Positions 16,723-25,670 of a stretch of 64,000 nt of DNA are shown here, one piece after another. Numbering within the stretch: position 1 is the stretch's first letter; the number at the start of each line of letters is the position of its first letter. A model generated the notes under the pieces. That model was not told where the DNA came from and did no database searches. It saw only the letters and a list, made by a program, of their open reading frames with translations. Made by a program: the position numbers and the translations under genes. The stretch spans positions 1-64,000 of the forward strand of contig NZ_JASCIS010000039.1 of NCBI RefSeq assembly GCF_029968015.1, read 5' to 3'. This DNA is from Streptomyces luteolus. GTDB taxonomy: Bacteria; Actinomycetota; Actinomycetes; Streptomycetales; Streptomycetaceae.

Positions 16723-17685
16723 ATGACACGGAACAGCAGAAAGACGACCGCTCCCGGCCCCGGAGCGACCACCCCACCCGCCGCGACCGGCACCACCGCG
16801 GCCACCACCGTGCCGAGCGACGAGGCGCTAGCCCGCTCCCTGCCCGGCGGCTTCACCAGCGAGTACGCAACCGTCAACGGCCTGCGCATGCACTACGTGA
16901 CCGGTGGACACGGCGACCCGCTGTTCCTGCTGCCCGGCTGGCCGCAGACCTGGTGGGCCTTCCACAAGATCATGCCGGACCTTGCCCGCCACCACCGGGT
17001 CGTCGCAGTCGACATCCGCGGCCAGGGCGGCACCGACATGCCCGAGGGCGGCTACGACAAGAAGACCATGGCGAGCGACCTGCTCGGCCTCGTCCACACC
17101 CTCGGCTACCGCCAGGTCAACCTGACCGGGCACGACATCGGTGCCATGGTCGCGTACAGCTTCGCCGCCAACTACCCCGAAGCCACCCGCAAGTTGGCCC
17201 TGCTCGACACACCGCCCGCCGACGCGAGCGACTACGACCGGCCCCTGCTGATGCGGCCGAACCGCGGAGTCGCCCTGTGGTGGTGGGCGTTCAACCAGCT
17301 GCACGAGCTGCCGGAACAACTCCTCGCCGGGCGGATGCGCCACCTGCTCGACTGGCTCTTCGCCCACTCCCTCGCCGACCAGGACCTCGTCACCGAGCAG
17401 GACCGCGAGATCTACGCCCACGCCCACAACACCCCTGAAGCCATCCGCTCCGGCACCGCCTGGTACCAGGCCTTCCACCAGGACATCGAGGACCTCGCCA
17501 AGTACCCACCGCTGACGATGCCGCTGCTCGGCATCGCCGGCACCTACACGTACGACGAACTGCAGCGGAAGCTGCCGCCGCTCGGCACCGACGTGCGCGT
17601 ACAGCAGGCCTCCGGATCGGTGCACTTCCTGCCCGAGGAGGAGCCCGAGCTGATCAGCGAGGCGCTCCTGGAGTTCTTCGCCTGA
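16723..17685 (+). CDS. alpha/beta hydrolase, epoxide-hydrolase-like (Alp1U-like)
   Basis: A 320-residue alpha/beta hydrolase. The nucleophile elbow is GHDIGAMVA, with Asp as nucleophile as in epoxide hydrolases and haloalkane dehalogenases, not the Ser of esterases. The oxyanion-region motif is LLPGWPQTWWAF, and a C-terminal SGSVHFLPEEEP supplies the general-base His. The first 35 residues are a Thr/Pro-rich tail. Epoxide hydrolases Alp1U and Lom6 act in kinamycin and lomaiviticin pathways, so opening of a polyketide epoxide is a reasonable guess. I chose the ATG at 16723 for its GCGAGGAGA site; an ATG at 16678 is possible. Confidence 0.87.
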   Translation: MTRNSRKTTAPGPGATTPPAATGTTAATTVPSDEALARSLPGGFTSEYATVNGLRMHYVTGGHGDPLFLLPGWPQTWWAFHKIMPDLARHHRVVAVDIRGQGGTDMPEGGYDKKTMASDLLGLVHTLGYRQVNLTGHDIGAMVAYSFAANYPEATRKLALLDTPPADASDYDRPLLMRPNRGVALWWWAFNQLHELPEQLLAGRMRHLLDWLFAHSLADQDLVTEQDREIYAHAHNTPEAIRSGTAWYQAFHQDIEDLAKYPPLTMPLLGIAGTYTYDELQRKLPPLGTDVRVQQASGSVHFLPEEEPELISEALLEFFA

Positions 17686-17727
17686 CCATCCGTCCGCATG
17701 AAGGTCCAACTGCAGGAGGAGTACGAA

Positions 17728-19233
17728 ATGGCAAAGGGCGCGATAGTCGTCGGCGCTGGGCCGGTCGGGCTGATGCTCGCTGGTGAACTGAGGCTCGGCG
17801 GCGTGGACGTCGTCGTCTACGACAAACTCCCCGCGCCCAGCGGGGAGTCGCGCGGCGTCGGCTTCACCCGTCGGGCCGCCGAGGTGTTCGACCAGCGCGG
17901 ACTGCTCGACCGATTCGGCGACGTCGAATGGGCGCAGGGCCACTTCGGCGGCGTACGCATCGACTTCGGAAAGCTGGCAGACAACCACTTCAGCGTGCGC
18001 GGCATCCCCCAGTTCCGCACCGAGGAGATCCTCGAGGACTGGCTGAAACAACTGGGCGTACAGGTCAAGCGCCAGCACGAGGTGACGGGCTACCGGCAGA
18101 CCCCGGACGGCGTCGTCGTCGAGTACCAGGGCCCCGACGGGTACGGCGAGGAGCACGCCGCCTATCTGGTCGGCTGCGACGGGGCGCGCAGCCTGATCCG
18201 CCGCCTGGCCGGCATCGACTTCATCGGCTGGAACGCCACCCGGGGTATGTACATGGCCGACCTGGTCGGCGCCGGCGTGCGCCAGCGGCCCATCGGCGAG
18301 AAGACACCCGACGGCATGGTGATGGCGTTCAACCTGGAGAACGGCGTCGACCGGATCGTCATCCACGACGAGAACCTGCGGCCACCGGAGGACAAGAGCT
18401 CCCTGAAGTTCACGGAGATCGCCGACGCCTGGCAGCGCATGACCGGCGAATCCGTGCACGACGCCGAAGTGCGCTGGATCAGCTCCTTCACCGACACCAC
18501 ACGCCAGGCCGAGCACTACCGCAGTGGCCGCATCTTCCTCGTCGGCGACGCCACACACATCCACATGCCCGCCGGCGCCCAGGGCATGAGCGTCGGCGTG
18601 CAGGACGCCGTGAACCTCGGCTGGAAGCTGGCCGCGACCCTGGCCGGCTGGGCGCCGGACGGCCTCCTGGACACCTTCGAGAGCGAACGGCACCCGGTCG
18701 GCGAGAAGTTGATGCGCAACACCCGCGCCCAGACCAAGCTCTACCTCACCGGCGACGAGATGGAGCCACTGCGCTCCGTCATGCGCGAACTCGTCGAACT
18801 CCCCGACGTCGCACGGCAGCTCGCCGGAATGGTCAGCGGCCTCGACGTCCGGTACGACATGGGAGAGCAGGCGGGCGAACACCCACTCCTCGGCCTGCGG
18901 CTCGACCCCAGCCGGGGCCTGCGGCTCCCCGACGGCGATCACTGCCGCGTCGCCGACATGCTCCACGCGGCCCGCGGCGTCGTCCTCGTCACGCCCGCCG
19001 CGGCCGACGCCACCCGCATCCGCAGTACGGCCGCCGAGTGGACCGACCGCGTCGACCTCGTCACCGCCGACTGGGCGGCCGACGGCGACACCCCGGCACC
19101 CGACGGCCCCCAGGCGCTGCTGCTGCGTCCGGACGGCCATGTCGCCTGGGCGGCCCCGGACGGCGTGGACCGGCTGCGGAGCGCCCTGGAGCGCTGGTTC
19201 GGCACGGCGGTGGGCGGGGTTCCGGTGGTCTGA
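17728..19233 (+). CDS. FAD-dependent aromatic hydroxylase (PgaE/AlpG type) 2
   Basis: A 501-residue group A flavoprotein monooxygenase, paralogue of the gene at 14313. It shows GAGPVGLMLAGEL at 9-21, VGCDGARSLIRRLAGIDF, and VGDATHIHMPAGAQGMSVGVQDAVNLGWKLAA, followed by the thioredoxin-like C-terminal domain. The ATG at 17728 shares the CTGCAGGAGGAGT site and spacing of the first copy. Unlike copy 1, which has HDHAPLGAQG, this one keeps the usual HxHxPAGAQG in the FAD region. Two such hydroxylases could act at different ring positions. It is the last gene before a strong terminator at 19406. Confidence 0.92.
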   Translation: MAKGAIVVGAGPVGLMLAGELRLGGVDVVVYDKLPAPSGESRGVGFTRRAAEVFDQRGLLDRFGDVEWAQGHFGGVRIDFGKLADNHFSVRGIPQFRTEEILEDWLKQLGVQVKRQHEVTGYRQTPDGVVVEYQGPDGYGEEHAAYLVGCDGARSLIRRLAGIDFIGWNATRGMYMADLVGAGVRQRPIGEKTPDGMVMAFNLENGVDRIVIHDENLRPPEDKSSLKFTEIADAWQRMTGESVHDAEVRWISSFTDTTRQAEHYRSGRIFLVGDATHIHMPAGAQGMSVGVQDAVNLGWKLAATLAGWAPDGLLDTFESERHPVGEKLMRNTRAQTKLYLTGDEMEPLRSVMRELVELPDVARQLAGMVSGLDVRYDMGEQAGEHPLLGLRLDPSRGLRLPDGDHCRVADMLHAARGVVLVTPAAADATRIRSTAAEWTDRVDLVTADWAADGDTPAPDGPQALLLRPDGHVAWAAPDGVDRLRSALERWFGTAVGGVPVV

Positions 19234-19405
19234 CGCCGAACGGCCGCTGTTTTCCCCTCTGTTGGAGGGGCCGGTCACATCCGTGGCACTCCGTTCGTCA
19301 GAGAGACGAGGGCCGGCCTCATCGGGTACGGCCACCTCACCGCCGGCGGGCACATCCCCCGCACCGCAGGCGGTGCGGTGGCTCTCACCGACCACCCGGC
19401 TCCCC

Positions 19406-19448
19406 CCAGGCCCGGGACCCCGACCACAGGCAGGGGTCCCGGGCCTGG
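19406..19448. terminator. strong bidirectional hairpin terminator
   Basis: A perfect 16-bp inverted repeat (CCAGGCCCGGGACCCC and its complement, 11-base loop) lies between the second FAD hydroxylase and the converging gamma-glutamyl hydrolase gene. The rest of the 282-bp gap is empty. Confidence 0.9.
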
Positions 19449-19515
19449 CTCGCTACGGGCTACGAGTTGCAGAACCCCGGCCGAGGAAGGTCTCAGCCTC
19501 CGTCGCCGTCTCCGC

Positions 19516-20226
19516 TCAACTCCGGCTTCGCGCTCCGGCCTTGGCGGCCTCGACGAAGGCCCGGAACAACGGCACGGTGTCGTCCCCGAGTTCCCCGTGC
19601 GCCTGCAGCCCCGCGAGGAACGGCGCCGCAGGGTCCTCGGCCTCCGCGCCCTCGATGACCCCGTCGTCCGACCAAGCGGTGGCCACCAGACCGTTGCCGA
19701 GCTTGCTGATGCCCTGGTGGTGGTGGCAGTACACGGTCGGTGACGGCCCGAGCGCGGAGCCGAGCACCGAGTCCGGCTTCACCTGGATGACCCGCGGCTC
19801 GTACTGGCCGGGCACGGCAGGGGAGTGCTCGGGCAGGTGCTGGTCGAGGGTGCCGCCCCGCGAGACGGAGATGAGCTGCAGGCCCCGGCAGACCGCCAGG
19901 ACCGGAATGCCGCGCCGCTCGGCCACGGCAAGGGCGGCCAGCTCGGCGGTGTCCCGCGCCTCGTGAGGCGGGAAAGTGAACTTCTCCCGCTCGGCGCCGT
20001 ACAGCGCCGGATCGATATCGGCACCACCGCTCATCAGCAGGGCGTCCACCCGCTCCATGACGGGCTCGACCGCCTCGGCGATCGGAGGCAGCAGTACGGG
20101 CGCCCCACCGGCCTGGGCCACCTTGGTCAGGTACGGCTGCGGGAGTAGCGAGACCGCCACGTCACCCCAGATGTTCCAGTTCACCGTGGTTGCGTCGGCG
20201 GTCACCGCCACTATGGGTTGCGTCAT
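19516..20226 (-). CDS. PuuD-like gamma-glutamyl hydrolase (peptidase C26)
   Basis: A 236-residue class I glutamine-amidotransferase-like hydrolase. The triad is visible: Cys113 in VLAVCRGLQL, His210 and Glu212 in GLQAHGELGDD; VYCHHHQG near 166-172 is also typical. PuuD in E. coli cleaves the gamma-glutamyl amide made by PuuA. Here a PuuA-like synthetase (3890) and a PuuD-like hydrolase occur in one block, so this enzyme may strip glutamate from a glutamylhydrazine-polyketide adduct (inference). One difference from PuuD is ISVSRGGTLDQH where relatives have NVxxGGTLxQ. It is monocistronic and lies beside the SARP-NB-ARC gene. Confidence 0.88.
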   Translation of the reverse strand: MTQPIVAVTADATTVNWNIWGDVAVSLLPQPYLTKVAQAGGAPVLLPPIAEAVEPVMERVDALLMSGGADIDPALYGAEREKFTFPPHEARDTAELAALAVAERRGIPVLAVCRGLQLISVSRGGTLDQHLPEHSPAVPGQYEPRVIQVKPDSVLGSALGPSPTVYCHHHQGISKLGNGLVATAWSDDGVIEGAEAEDPAAPFLAGLQAHGELGDDTVPLFRAFVEAAKAGARSRS

Positions 20227-20373
20227 CGGGCTGCCGTCCCTCTCATCCGAGTTGACTCATGTCGGCCGGGCACCCGGGAACGTGCCGAGTCCGGCGCTGC
20301 GGCCAGTGCACCCCACCTCCCTGGACCGGGAGTCGAGCGCTCGCCGATGCGGACCCCAGGCCCGCGCCCGGGC

Positions 20374-22644
20374 TCATGCGTCGAGGGCACGGGCCTCGGC
20401 GTTCTGGGGCTGCTCGTCCAGGTCCAGATCCAGGTACTGGTGCAGGGCGGCCGCGAGCCGGTGGGAGTGGCCCGGCCAGCCGTGGGCAACCGTGTACGCC
20501 CCGGCCGCGACGAGGTTGGCGCGCTCGGCGGCCAGCCACACCCGGGCCGCCTGCCCGTCCCGGAACGGCGCGGCCCCAGGCACGGTCCCCGATGTGGTCC
20601 CCGGCGCCGCCGGAACCGCGGTGTCCCCGGGGGACAGCAGCCTCCCGGCAGCCGAAGCCCCGGCCAGGTAGTGGTCGAAGAGCCGGGTCAGCGCGGCACG
20701 GCGGTTGTCGACCAGCTCCTCCTCCTGCGCGCGGGCAACGGCGTACCGCCGCAACAGGCCGTGCAGCGCATAGCGGTCGGCCCCGTGCTGGAGCAGCATG
20801 TGCGCGTCGAGCAGCCCCTCCAGGAGACCCTCGGCCTCCCGGCGGCCCACACCCGCGAGCGCGCCCGCCGCACAGGCGTCGGCATCCGGCCCCGGATGCA
20901 GCCCGAGCAGCCGGAACATCCGCCGCTGAGCGGGCGTCAACCGCCGGTACGACGGTGCGAAAGCGGCCGCGACCCCCCGCTCGGAGGTCGACAGTTCGCC
21001 GAGCCGGCACCGCTCGTCCCGCAGCCGGTCGGCCAGGTGAGCGGCGGTCCACTGCGGCCGGTGCTGCAGCCGGGACGCGGCGATCCGCACAGCGAGGGGG
21101 AGTTGCCCGCAGCGATGTACGACATCGAGGGCGGCGAGCGGATCCGCGGCGGCCGGTTCCCCCGCGATCCGGGTGAACAGCTCAAGCGCGTCCGCCACCG
21201 GCAGCGGATCGAGGGACAGGGCGAGCGCACCGTCGAGACCGGTGAGCCGGCGGCGGCTGGTGACGAGCATGCGACTGCGGGTCGCCCCCGGCAGAAACGC
21301 CCGCACCTGGGCAGTATCGACAGCGTTGTCCAGGAGCACAAGCACCCGGCGGCCGGCCAGTTCGGCCCGCCACCGCGCCGCCCGGTCGGTGGCGGAGACC
21401 GGGATGTGCCCGGCGGGGACGCCGAGTTGCCGCAGCAGCACCCCGAGCGCCGTACCCACGTCCAGGGGCGGACTGCCGGGTGTGTGCGCCCGCAGATCGA
21501 CGAAGAGCTGCCCGTCGGGGTACGCGTCGGCGCACCGGTGTGCGGCGTGCACGGCAAGCGCCGTCTTGCCGACCCCCGCCATACCGTCGATCCCCCAGAC
21601 CGTCGCGGCCTCGTCACTACCCGCGCGGTCGGTGAACAGCCGCTCCAGCTCGGCGGTACGCCCGCAGAAGTCCCAGGGGGCGTACGGCAGGAAGTTGGCG
21701 CACCGCGACAGCACGCTCGCCCCTGCCCCCGAACCCGCAGCACGGACGGAACCCACGGCACCCACCGAACCCGCAGCACCCACCGAACCCGCAGCACCCA
21801 CCGAACCCGCAGCACCCACCGAACCCGCAGCACCCACCGCGACCGGCCGCGAGGACGCCACGGAAGAACCCGACGCCACGGCGGACGTGTGCAGCCCAAA
21901 GCGGTGCAGCGCCGGATCGTCACGCAGGATGGCCTGTTCCTGCGTGGCGAACGCCCGCCCCGGGGTGAGGCCCTGCTGGTCGACGAGCGTTTCACGCAGC
22001 GAGCGGGCGACCGCCAGGGCGTCGGCCTGACGCCCCGACCGGTGCAGGGCGAGCATCAACTGCCCGGCCACCCGCTCCCGTAAGGGATGAGCCGTCACGT
22101 ACGCGGTGAGCTCGTCGATGATCTGCTCATGCCGGCCCAGCGACAGCTCGACCTCGGCCAGCTGCTCGAAAGCTGTCAACTGCCGTTCCTCCAGGCGGGC
22201 CCGCGCGCTCGCGGTGTAGTCGGCCCGCACACCGGTCAGCGGCTGGCCCCGCCACAGGGACAGCGCGGCGCGGAGCTCCGCGGCGGCGGCGACCGGATCG
22301 GTCTCCCGCACGGCGGTCGTACGGGCGGTGAACTCCGCCAGGTCGAGCTGGCTGGGCAGCGGCGAGATGACGTATCCCGCCGTCCGCGTCTGCAGGAGCT
22401 CGTCCGCGCCCGCCCTGCGCAGCACCCGGCGGACCGCCGCGATCGACGCGTGGATCTGCGCACGGGCCGTGTCCGGCGGCGTCGGCCCCCACATGGCGTC
22501 GATGAGCCGTTCCACGCTGATCACGGTCTTCGCGTGCAGCAGCAGATAGGCCAGCACGGCGCGGTGCCGGGGCGCAGCTCCGCGCATCGGCTGACCGGCC
22601 AGCGATATCTCCACCGGCCCCAGAATTGCGAAACGCACCGTCAT
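20374..22644 (-). CDS. SARP-NB-ARC (AfsR-like) transcriptional activator
   Basis: A 756-residue regulator. Residues 1-250 are a SARP unit: OmpR-like winged helix (MTVRFAILGPVEI to YVISPLPSQ) and bacterial transcriptional activation domain. A flexible VGAAGS-repeat linker (about 272-305) follows, then an NB-ARC ATPase with P-loop GMAGVGKTALAV and RRVLVLLDN, and a helical C-terminal part. A TTA codon is read at codon 188 (22081-22083), so translation may depend on bldA tRNA. The ATG has AGGAAAGGA upstream. It is divergent from the SDR gene at 22773 and is likely the main activator of the left block. TPR repeats typical of full AfsR are missing, so it is shorter than AfsR. Confidence 0.92.
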   Translation of the reverse strand: MTVRFAILGPVEISLAGQPMRGAAPRHRAVLAYLLLHAKTVISVERLIDAMWGPTPPDTARAQIHASIAAVRRVLRRAGADELLQTRTAGYVISPLPSQLDLAEFTARTTAVRETDPVAAAAELRAALSLWRGQPLTGVRADYTASARARLEERQLTAFEQLAEVELSLGRHEQIIDELTAYVTAHPLRERVAGQLMLALHRSGRQADALAVARSLRETLVDQQGLTPGRAFATQEQAILRDDPALHRFGLHTSAVASGSSVASSRPVAVGAAGSVGAAGSVGAAGSVGAAGSVGAVGSVRAAGSGAGASVLSRCANFLPYAPWDFCGRTAELERLFTDRAGSDEAATVWGIDGMAGVGKTALAVHAAHRCADAYPDGQLFVDLRAHTPGSPPLDVGTALGVLLRQLGVPAGHIPVSATDRAARWRAELAGRRVLVLLDNAVDTAQVRAFLPGATRSRMLVTSRRRLTGLDGALALSLDPLPVADALELFTRIAGEPAAADPLAALDVVHRCGQLPLAVRIAASRLQHRPQWTAAHLADRLRDERCRLGELSTSERGVAAAFAPSYRRLTPAQRRMFRLLGLHPGPDADACAAGALAGVGRREAEGLLEGLLDAHMLLQHGADRYALHGLLRRYAVARAQEEELVDNRRAALTRLFDHYLAGASAAGRLLSPGDTAVPAAPGTTSGTVPGAAPFRDGQAARVWLAAERANLVAAGAYTVAHGWPGHSHRLAAALHQYLDLDLDEQPQNAEARALDA
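21758..21839. repeat. 18-bp tandem repeat inside regulator gene
   Basis: Four exact copies of GCACCCACCGAACCCGCA plus a partial copy encode the VGAAGS linker repeats of the SARP-NB-ARC protein. Copy number may vary between strains. Confidence 0.9.
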
Positions 22645-22772
22645 GACAGTCCTTTCCTGCCGCGCAACGAGCTGATGTATAGCGAATCAATCGCGAACGT
22701 ATGAACTCCCCCACCCACACTGGCCATTGGGCCCGAGGCCCGAATTCTGACCGTGTCCGTGGAGAGGTAGGT

Positions 22773-23489
22773 ATGAGCGCGAAAATCGCTCTGATCACGG
22801 GAGCAAACAAAGGCATCGGATTCGAGATAGCGCGCCAGCTCGGTGAACTCGGCATCACCGCCGTCATCGGGGCGCGCGACGAGCAGCGGGGCAAGGCCGC
22901 GGCGGACAAGCTCGGCCAGCCGTTCGTACAACTGGACGTCACCGACCCCCGGAGCGTCGAGACCGCCGCCAAGTGGATCGAGCAGGAGTACGGCCGCCTG
23001 GACATCCTGGTCAACAACGCCGGGATCACCGTCCCGCCGCCTGCCGGCGTCCCCACCGGCACCACCCTCGAAACGCTGCGGAACATGTACGAGACCAACG
23101 TGTTCGGCGTGGTCACGGTGACCAACGCGATGCTGCCGCTGCTGCGCAAGGCACCGGCCGCCCGCATCGTCAACCAGTCCAGCGAGCTCGCCTCGAAGAC
23201 CCAGGTGATGCTTGAGGACACCCCGCTGTGGCCGCTCAACAACATGCCGTACAACTCGTCCAAGGCAGCCCTGAACATGATCACTGTGGCGTACGCCAAG
23301 GAACTGTGGGGCAGCCCGATCAAGATCAACGCCTGCGACCCGGGCTACTGCGCCACCGACATCAACGCCCACCAGGGATTCCTCACCGCCGAGCACGGGG
23401 CGAAGATCGCCGTCCAGCTGGCGACCATCGGCGAGGACGGCCCCAACGCCGCGTTCTTCAAGCACGACGGAAGCGCACTGCCCTGGTGA
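22773..23489 (+). CDS. short-chain dehydrogenase/reductase, carbonyl-reductase-like
   Basis: A 238-residue classical SDR. It has TGANKGIGFEIARQL at the N-terminus, NNAG near 82-85, and the catalytic YNSSK near 161-165. The type resembles NADPH-dependent carbonyl reductases and would reduce a ketone of the polyketide. The start at 22773 begins just before the Rossmann motif, with GGAGAGGT upstream; an ATG at 22701 would add 24 unrelated residues. It is transcribed away from the regulator across a 128-bp promoter region. Confidence 0.88.
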   Translation: MSAKIALITGANKGIGFEIARQLGELGITAVIGARDEQRGKAAADKLGQPFVQLDVTDPRSVETAAKWIEQEYGRLDILVNNAGITVPPPAGVPTGTTLETLRNMYETNVFGVVTVTNAMLPLLRKAPAARIVNQSSELASKTQVMLEDTPLWPLNNMPYNSSKAALNMITVAYAKELWGSPIKINACDPGYCATDINAHQGFLTAEHGAKIAVQLATIGEDGPNAAFFKHDGSALPW

Positions 23490-23699
23490 CAAACCCCTGC
23501 CGCCCCGCCCGCACCTGGGCCGGGCAGCCCCGTGGCGGCCTCCGCCTGCCCCAGGCGAAGGCCGCCACGGGTGACGCGCGGGAGCCACAGAACCGGACCC
23601 GCCGTACGGCCCGGCGCTGAACCCGGCGGTCCGACGGGGGACGACCCGAGCCCCCCACCCCGCACATCCCACCTCACCCAGCGAAGACGGGAAGCAACA

Positions 23700-24155
23700 A
23701 TGGAAGCACGCATGAACAACCCCGCCGGATTCCTTCCCGACGCCATGAAGGGCATCGGGCTGCTGATGAAGGCGACCCGCGAGGGCGGCGTACCCCAGCC
23801 CACCCTGGAACTCGTCCACCTGCGGGTCAGCCAGATCAACGGCTGCAGCGCATGTGTCGACGCGGCCTCCCGCAGCGCCCGCGAGGCCGGCGAGACCGAC
23901 GAGCGGCTCGCGACGGTGGCCGCCTGGCGCGACACCCCCTTCTTCACCGACGCCGAACGGGCCGCCCTCGCCCTGGCCGAGGCCGCGACCCGGCTCGCCG
24001 ACCGCAGCGACGCGGTACCCGACGACCTGTGGGCCGAGGCAGCCCGCCACTACGACGAGAAGCAGCTGGCCGCCCTCGTCCTGCAGACCGGTGTGGCCAA
24101 CCTCTTCAACCGCCTCAACGCCACCACCCAGCAGATCGCCGGCAAAGCCTGGTGA
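23700..24155 (+). CDS. AhpD-fold protein with intact CxxC
   Basis: A 151-residue AhpD/carboxymuconolactone-decarboxylase-fold protein. The motif INGCSACVDAA keeps both cysteines, but the usual His three residues later is Ala. It is clearly related to the cysteine-free protein at 8174 (shared LxxRxSQING, ALALAEAATRL, HYDEKQLAAL). Family members are alkylhydroperoxidases with thiol chemistry; the actual substrate is unknown. It follows the SDR gene by 210 bases and may share its transcript. Confidence 0.86.
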   Translation: MEARMNNPAGFLPDAMKGIGLLMKATREGGVPQPTLELVHLRVSQINGCSACVDAASRSAREAGETDERLATVAAWRDTPFFTDAERAALALAEAATRLADRSDAVPDDLWAEAARHYDEKQLAALVLQTGVANLFNRLNATTQQIAGKAW

Positions 24156-24230
24156 CCCTGCAGCTCCGGTCAAGGGCGGCCCGGCCCGCCACGCACGGCG
24201 GCCGGCCGCCCCAGCGATGTACGGGGACAC

Positions 24231-25472
24231 TCAGACCGCTGCCGCAGGCAGCCGGTCCTGGTCCCGTTCACGCCGCTCACCGGGCGACGTCGACCAGCGC
24301 CGGGTGATCGGCCGCTCCACCAGCGCATACAGCGCCCAGGACAGCAACACCGTCACCCCGAGCGCCAGCGTCACGATGCCGGCCGTTTCCCAGACCGAGA
24401 AGAAGCCGTCCAGCTGCTTGCGCAGGAACGTCAGCACGATGAAGTGGATCAGATAGAAGGCGAACGAGATCTCCCCCAGCCACACCATCGGACGGCTGCT
24501 CCAGAACCGGGACTTGCCCTTGATGTCCGAGGACGCGGCCGCCGCGATCAGGAAAATGATCGGGACGATGGTCATCGACCGCTGCGCGTACAGGAACGGC
24601 ACGAACGTGCACGCCACATAGCTGCCGACGAGCAGCAGCGCCGACCAGGCCATGCCGATGTTGAACCAGCGCCCGCGCAGTACCGCCTGCGCGACCAGCA
24701 TGCCGAGCGCGAAGTCCAGCATCCGCGTCGCCGGCATGTAGTACGCGAACCAGTACTGCTCGGCGGAGATCGGCGCCCCGAGCGCGGCACCCGGAAACAG
24801 CGGACGGTCCGGGACGAACAGGTGCGTCACCAGCGGCGTCGCCATCACCGCGGCGGCCGTCCCTGCGATCCAGTACTTCAAGTGACCCGCCCGGATGCGC
24901 TTGAACAGGTTGTGCAGCAACGGGAAGGACGCGTAGAAGAGCACCTCACACCCCAGCGACCAGCTCGGCTCATTGACGCTGGAGAACACCGCGAACTCCG
25001 GCACCCACACATGCACCATGAACAGGTTCGCCAGCGCGGTCCCCGCCGGGGTGTACGCCGACGCCACAAGCACCATGGCGAGCGCCCAGGTGATCGCGTA
25101 GTTCGGATAGACCTTGACGAACCGTCTGCGCCAGAACCGCCGCGCGGTGTCGTCCCCGCGAGCCGACCAGGTGAGCACAAAGCCACTGAGTACGAAGAAG
25201 AACACCACCCCGAGCGACCCGGCGTCCCCCGTCATGTCGAACAGCCGGAACGCGGCCGCATCCGACTCCAGAAACCGAAGATGCGGCAGCGGCAACCCGA
25301 CGTGGTTGAAGAACACCAAGAGCGCCGCGGCGATCCGCAGCCCGGTCAGCGACGGCAGTCGCGAGGCATGTCTGCGCTCCGTCGGCTTCCTGGCCAGATT
25401 CTTGGCTGCCGGTGGCGGCTTGTCCATCATCGTGGACGGGGCACGACCACCCGTTGTTTCGTCGCGTATCAC
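24231..25472 (-). CDS. membrane acyltransferase 3 (OafA/YrhL family)
   Basis: A 413-residue integral membrane acyltransferase with about ten helices. Family marks are LPSLTGLRIAAALLVFFNHVG at the first helix (the conserved Arg and His), then FFFVLSGFVLTW and RRFVKVYPNY. Such proteins acylate sugars or secondary metabolites at the membrane. Kinamycins carry O-acyl groups, so acylation of the product is possible but unproven. I set the start at GTG 25472 because GCGAGGAGAG stands six bases upstream; a GTG at 25523 has no such site. Confidence 0.86.
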   Translation of the reverse strand: MIRDETTGGRAPSTMMDKPPPAAKNLARKPTERRHASRLPSLTGLRIAAALLVFFNHVGLPLPHLRFLESDAAAFRLFDMTGDAGSLGVVFFFVLSGFVLTWSARGDDTARRFWRRRFVKVYPNYAITWALAMVLVASAYTPAGTALANLFMVHVWVPEFAVFSSVNEPSWSLGCEVLFYASFPLLHNLFKRIRAGHLKYWIAGTAAAVMATPLVTHLFVPDRPLFPGAALGAPISAEQYWFAYYMPATRMLDFALGMLVAQAVLRGRWFNIGMAWSALLLVGSYVACTFVPFLYAQRSMTIVPIIFLIAAAASSDIKGKSRFWSSRPMVWLGEISFAFYLIHFIVLTFLRKQLDGFFSVWETAGIVTLALGVTVLLSWALYALVERPITRRWSTSPGERRERDQDRLPAAAV

Positions 25473-25598
25473 GACAAACTCTCCTCGCGCATGGGGAAGC
25501 GACCTGCGGAACGTGCAAGTCACCAGTGCGCGCTGATTAAACGGTGAGTGGCTTGAACTTTACTGGTGCCGTGATCCGGAGCCCTGGACGCGAACGCC

Positions 25599-25632
25599 GA
25601 CGGCCCGGCACCCACTCAAGGGCCGGGCCGTC
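25599..25632 (-). terminator. hairpin terminator of sigma gene
   Basis: A perfect 11-bp inverted repeat, GACGGCCCGGC with its complement and a 12-base loop, lies 38 bases beyond the sigma factor stop. Confidence 0.75.
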
Positions 25633-25670
25633 CAGCCGTATCCGTATGTCCGCCTGCCCAACTGCCGGGC

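Noticed and set aside
16828..19395. 855-codon minus-strand open frame opposite the hydrolase and second FAD hydroxylase
   Set aside because: It mirrors the codon structure of the plus-strand genes and lacks any motif; the plus-strand proteins are clear.
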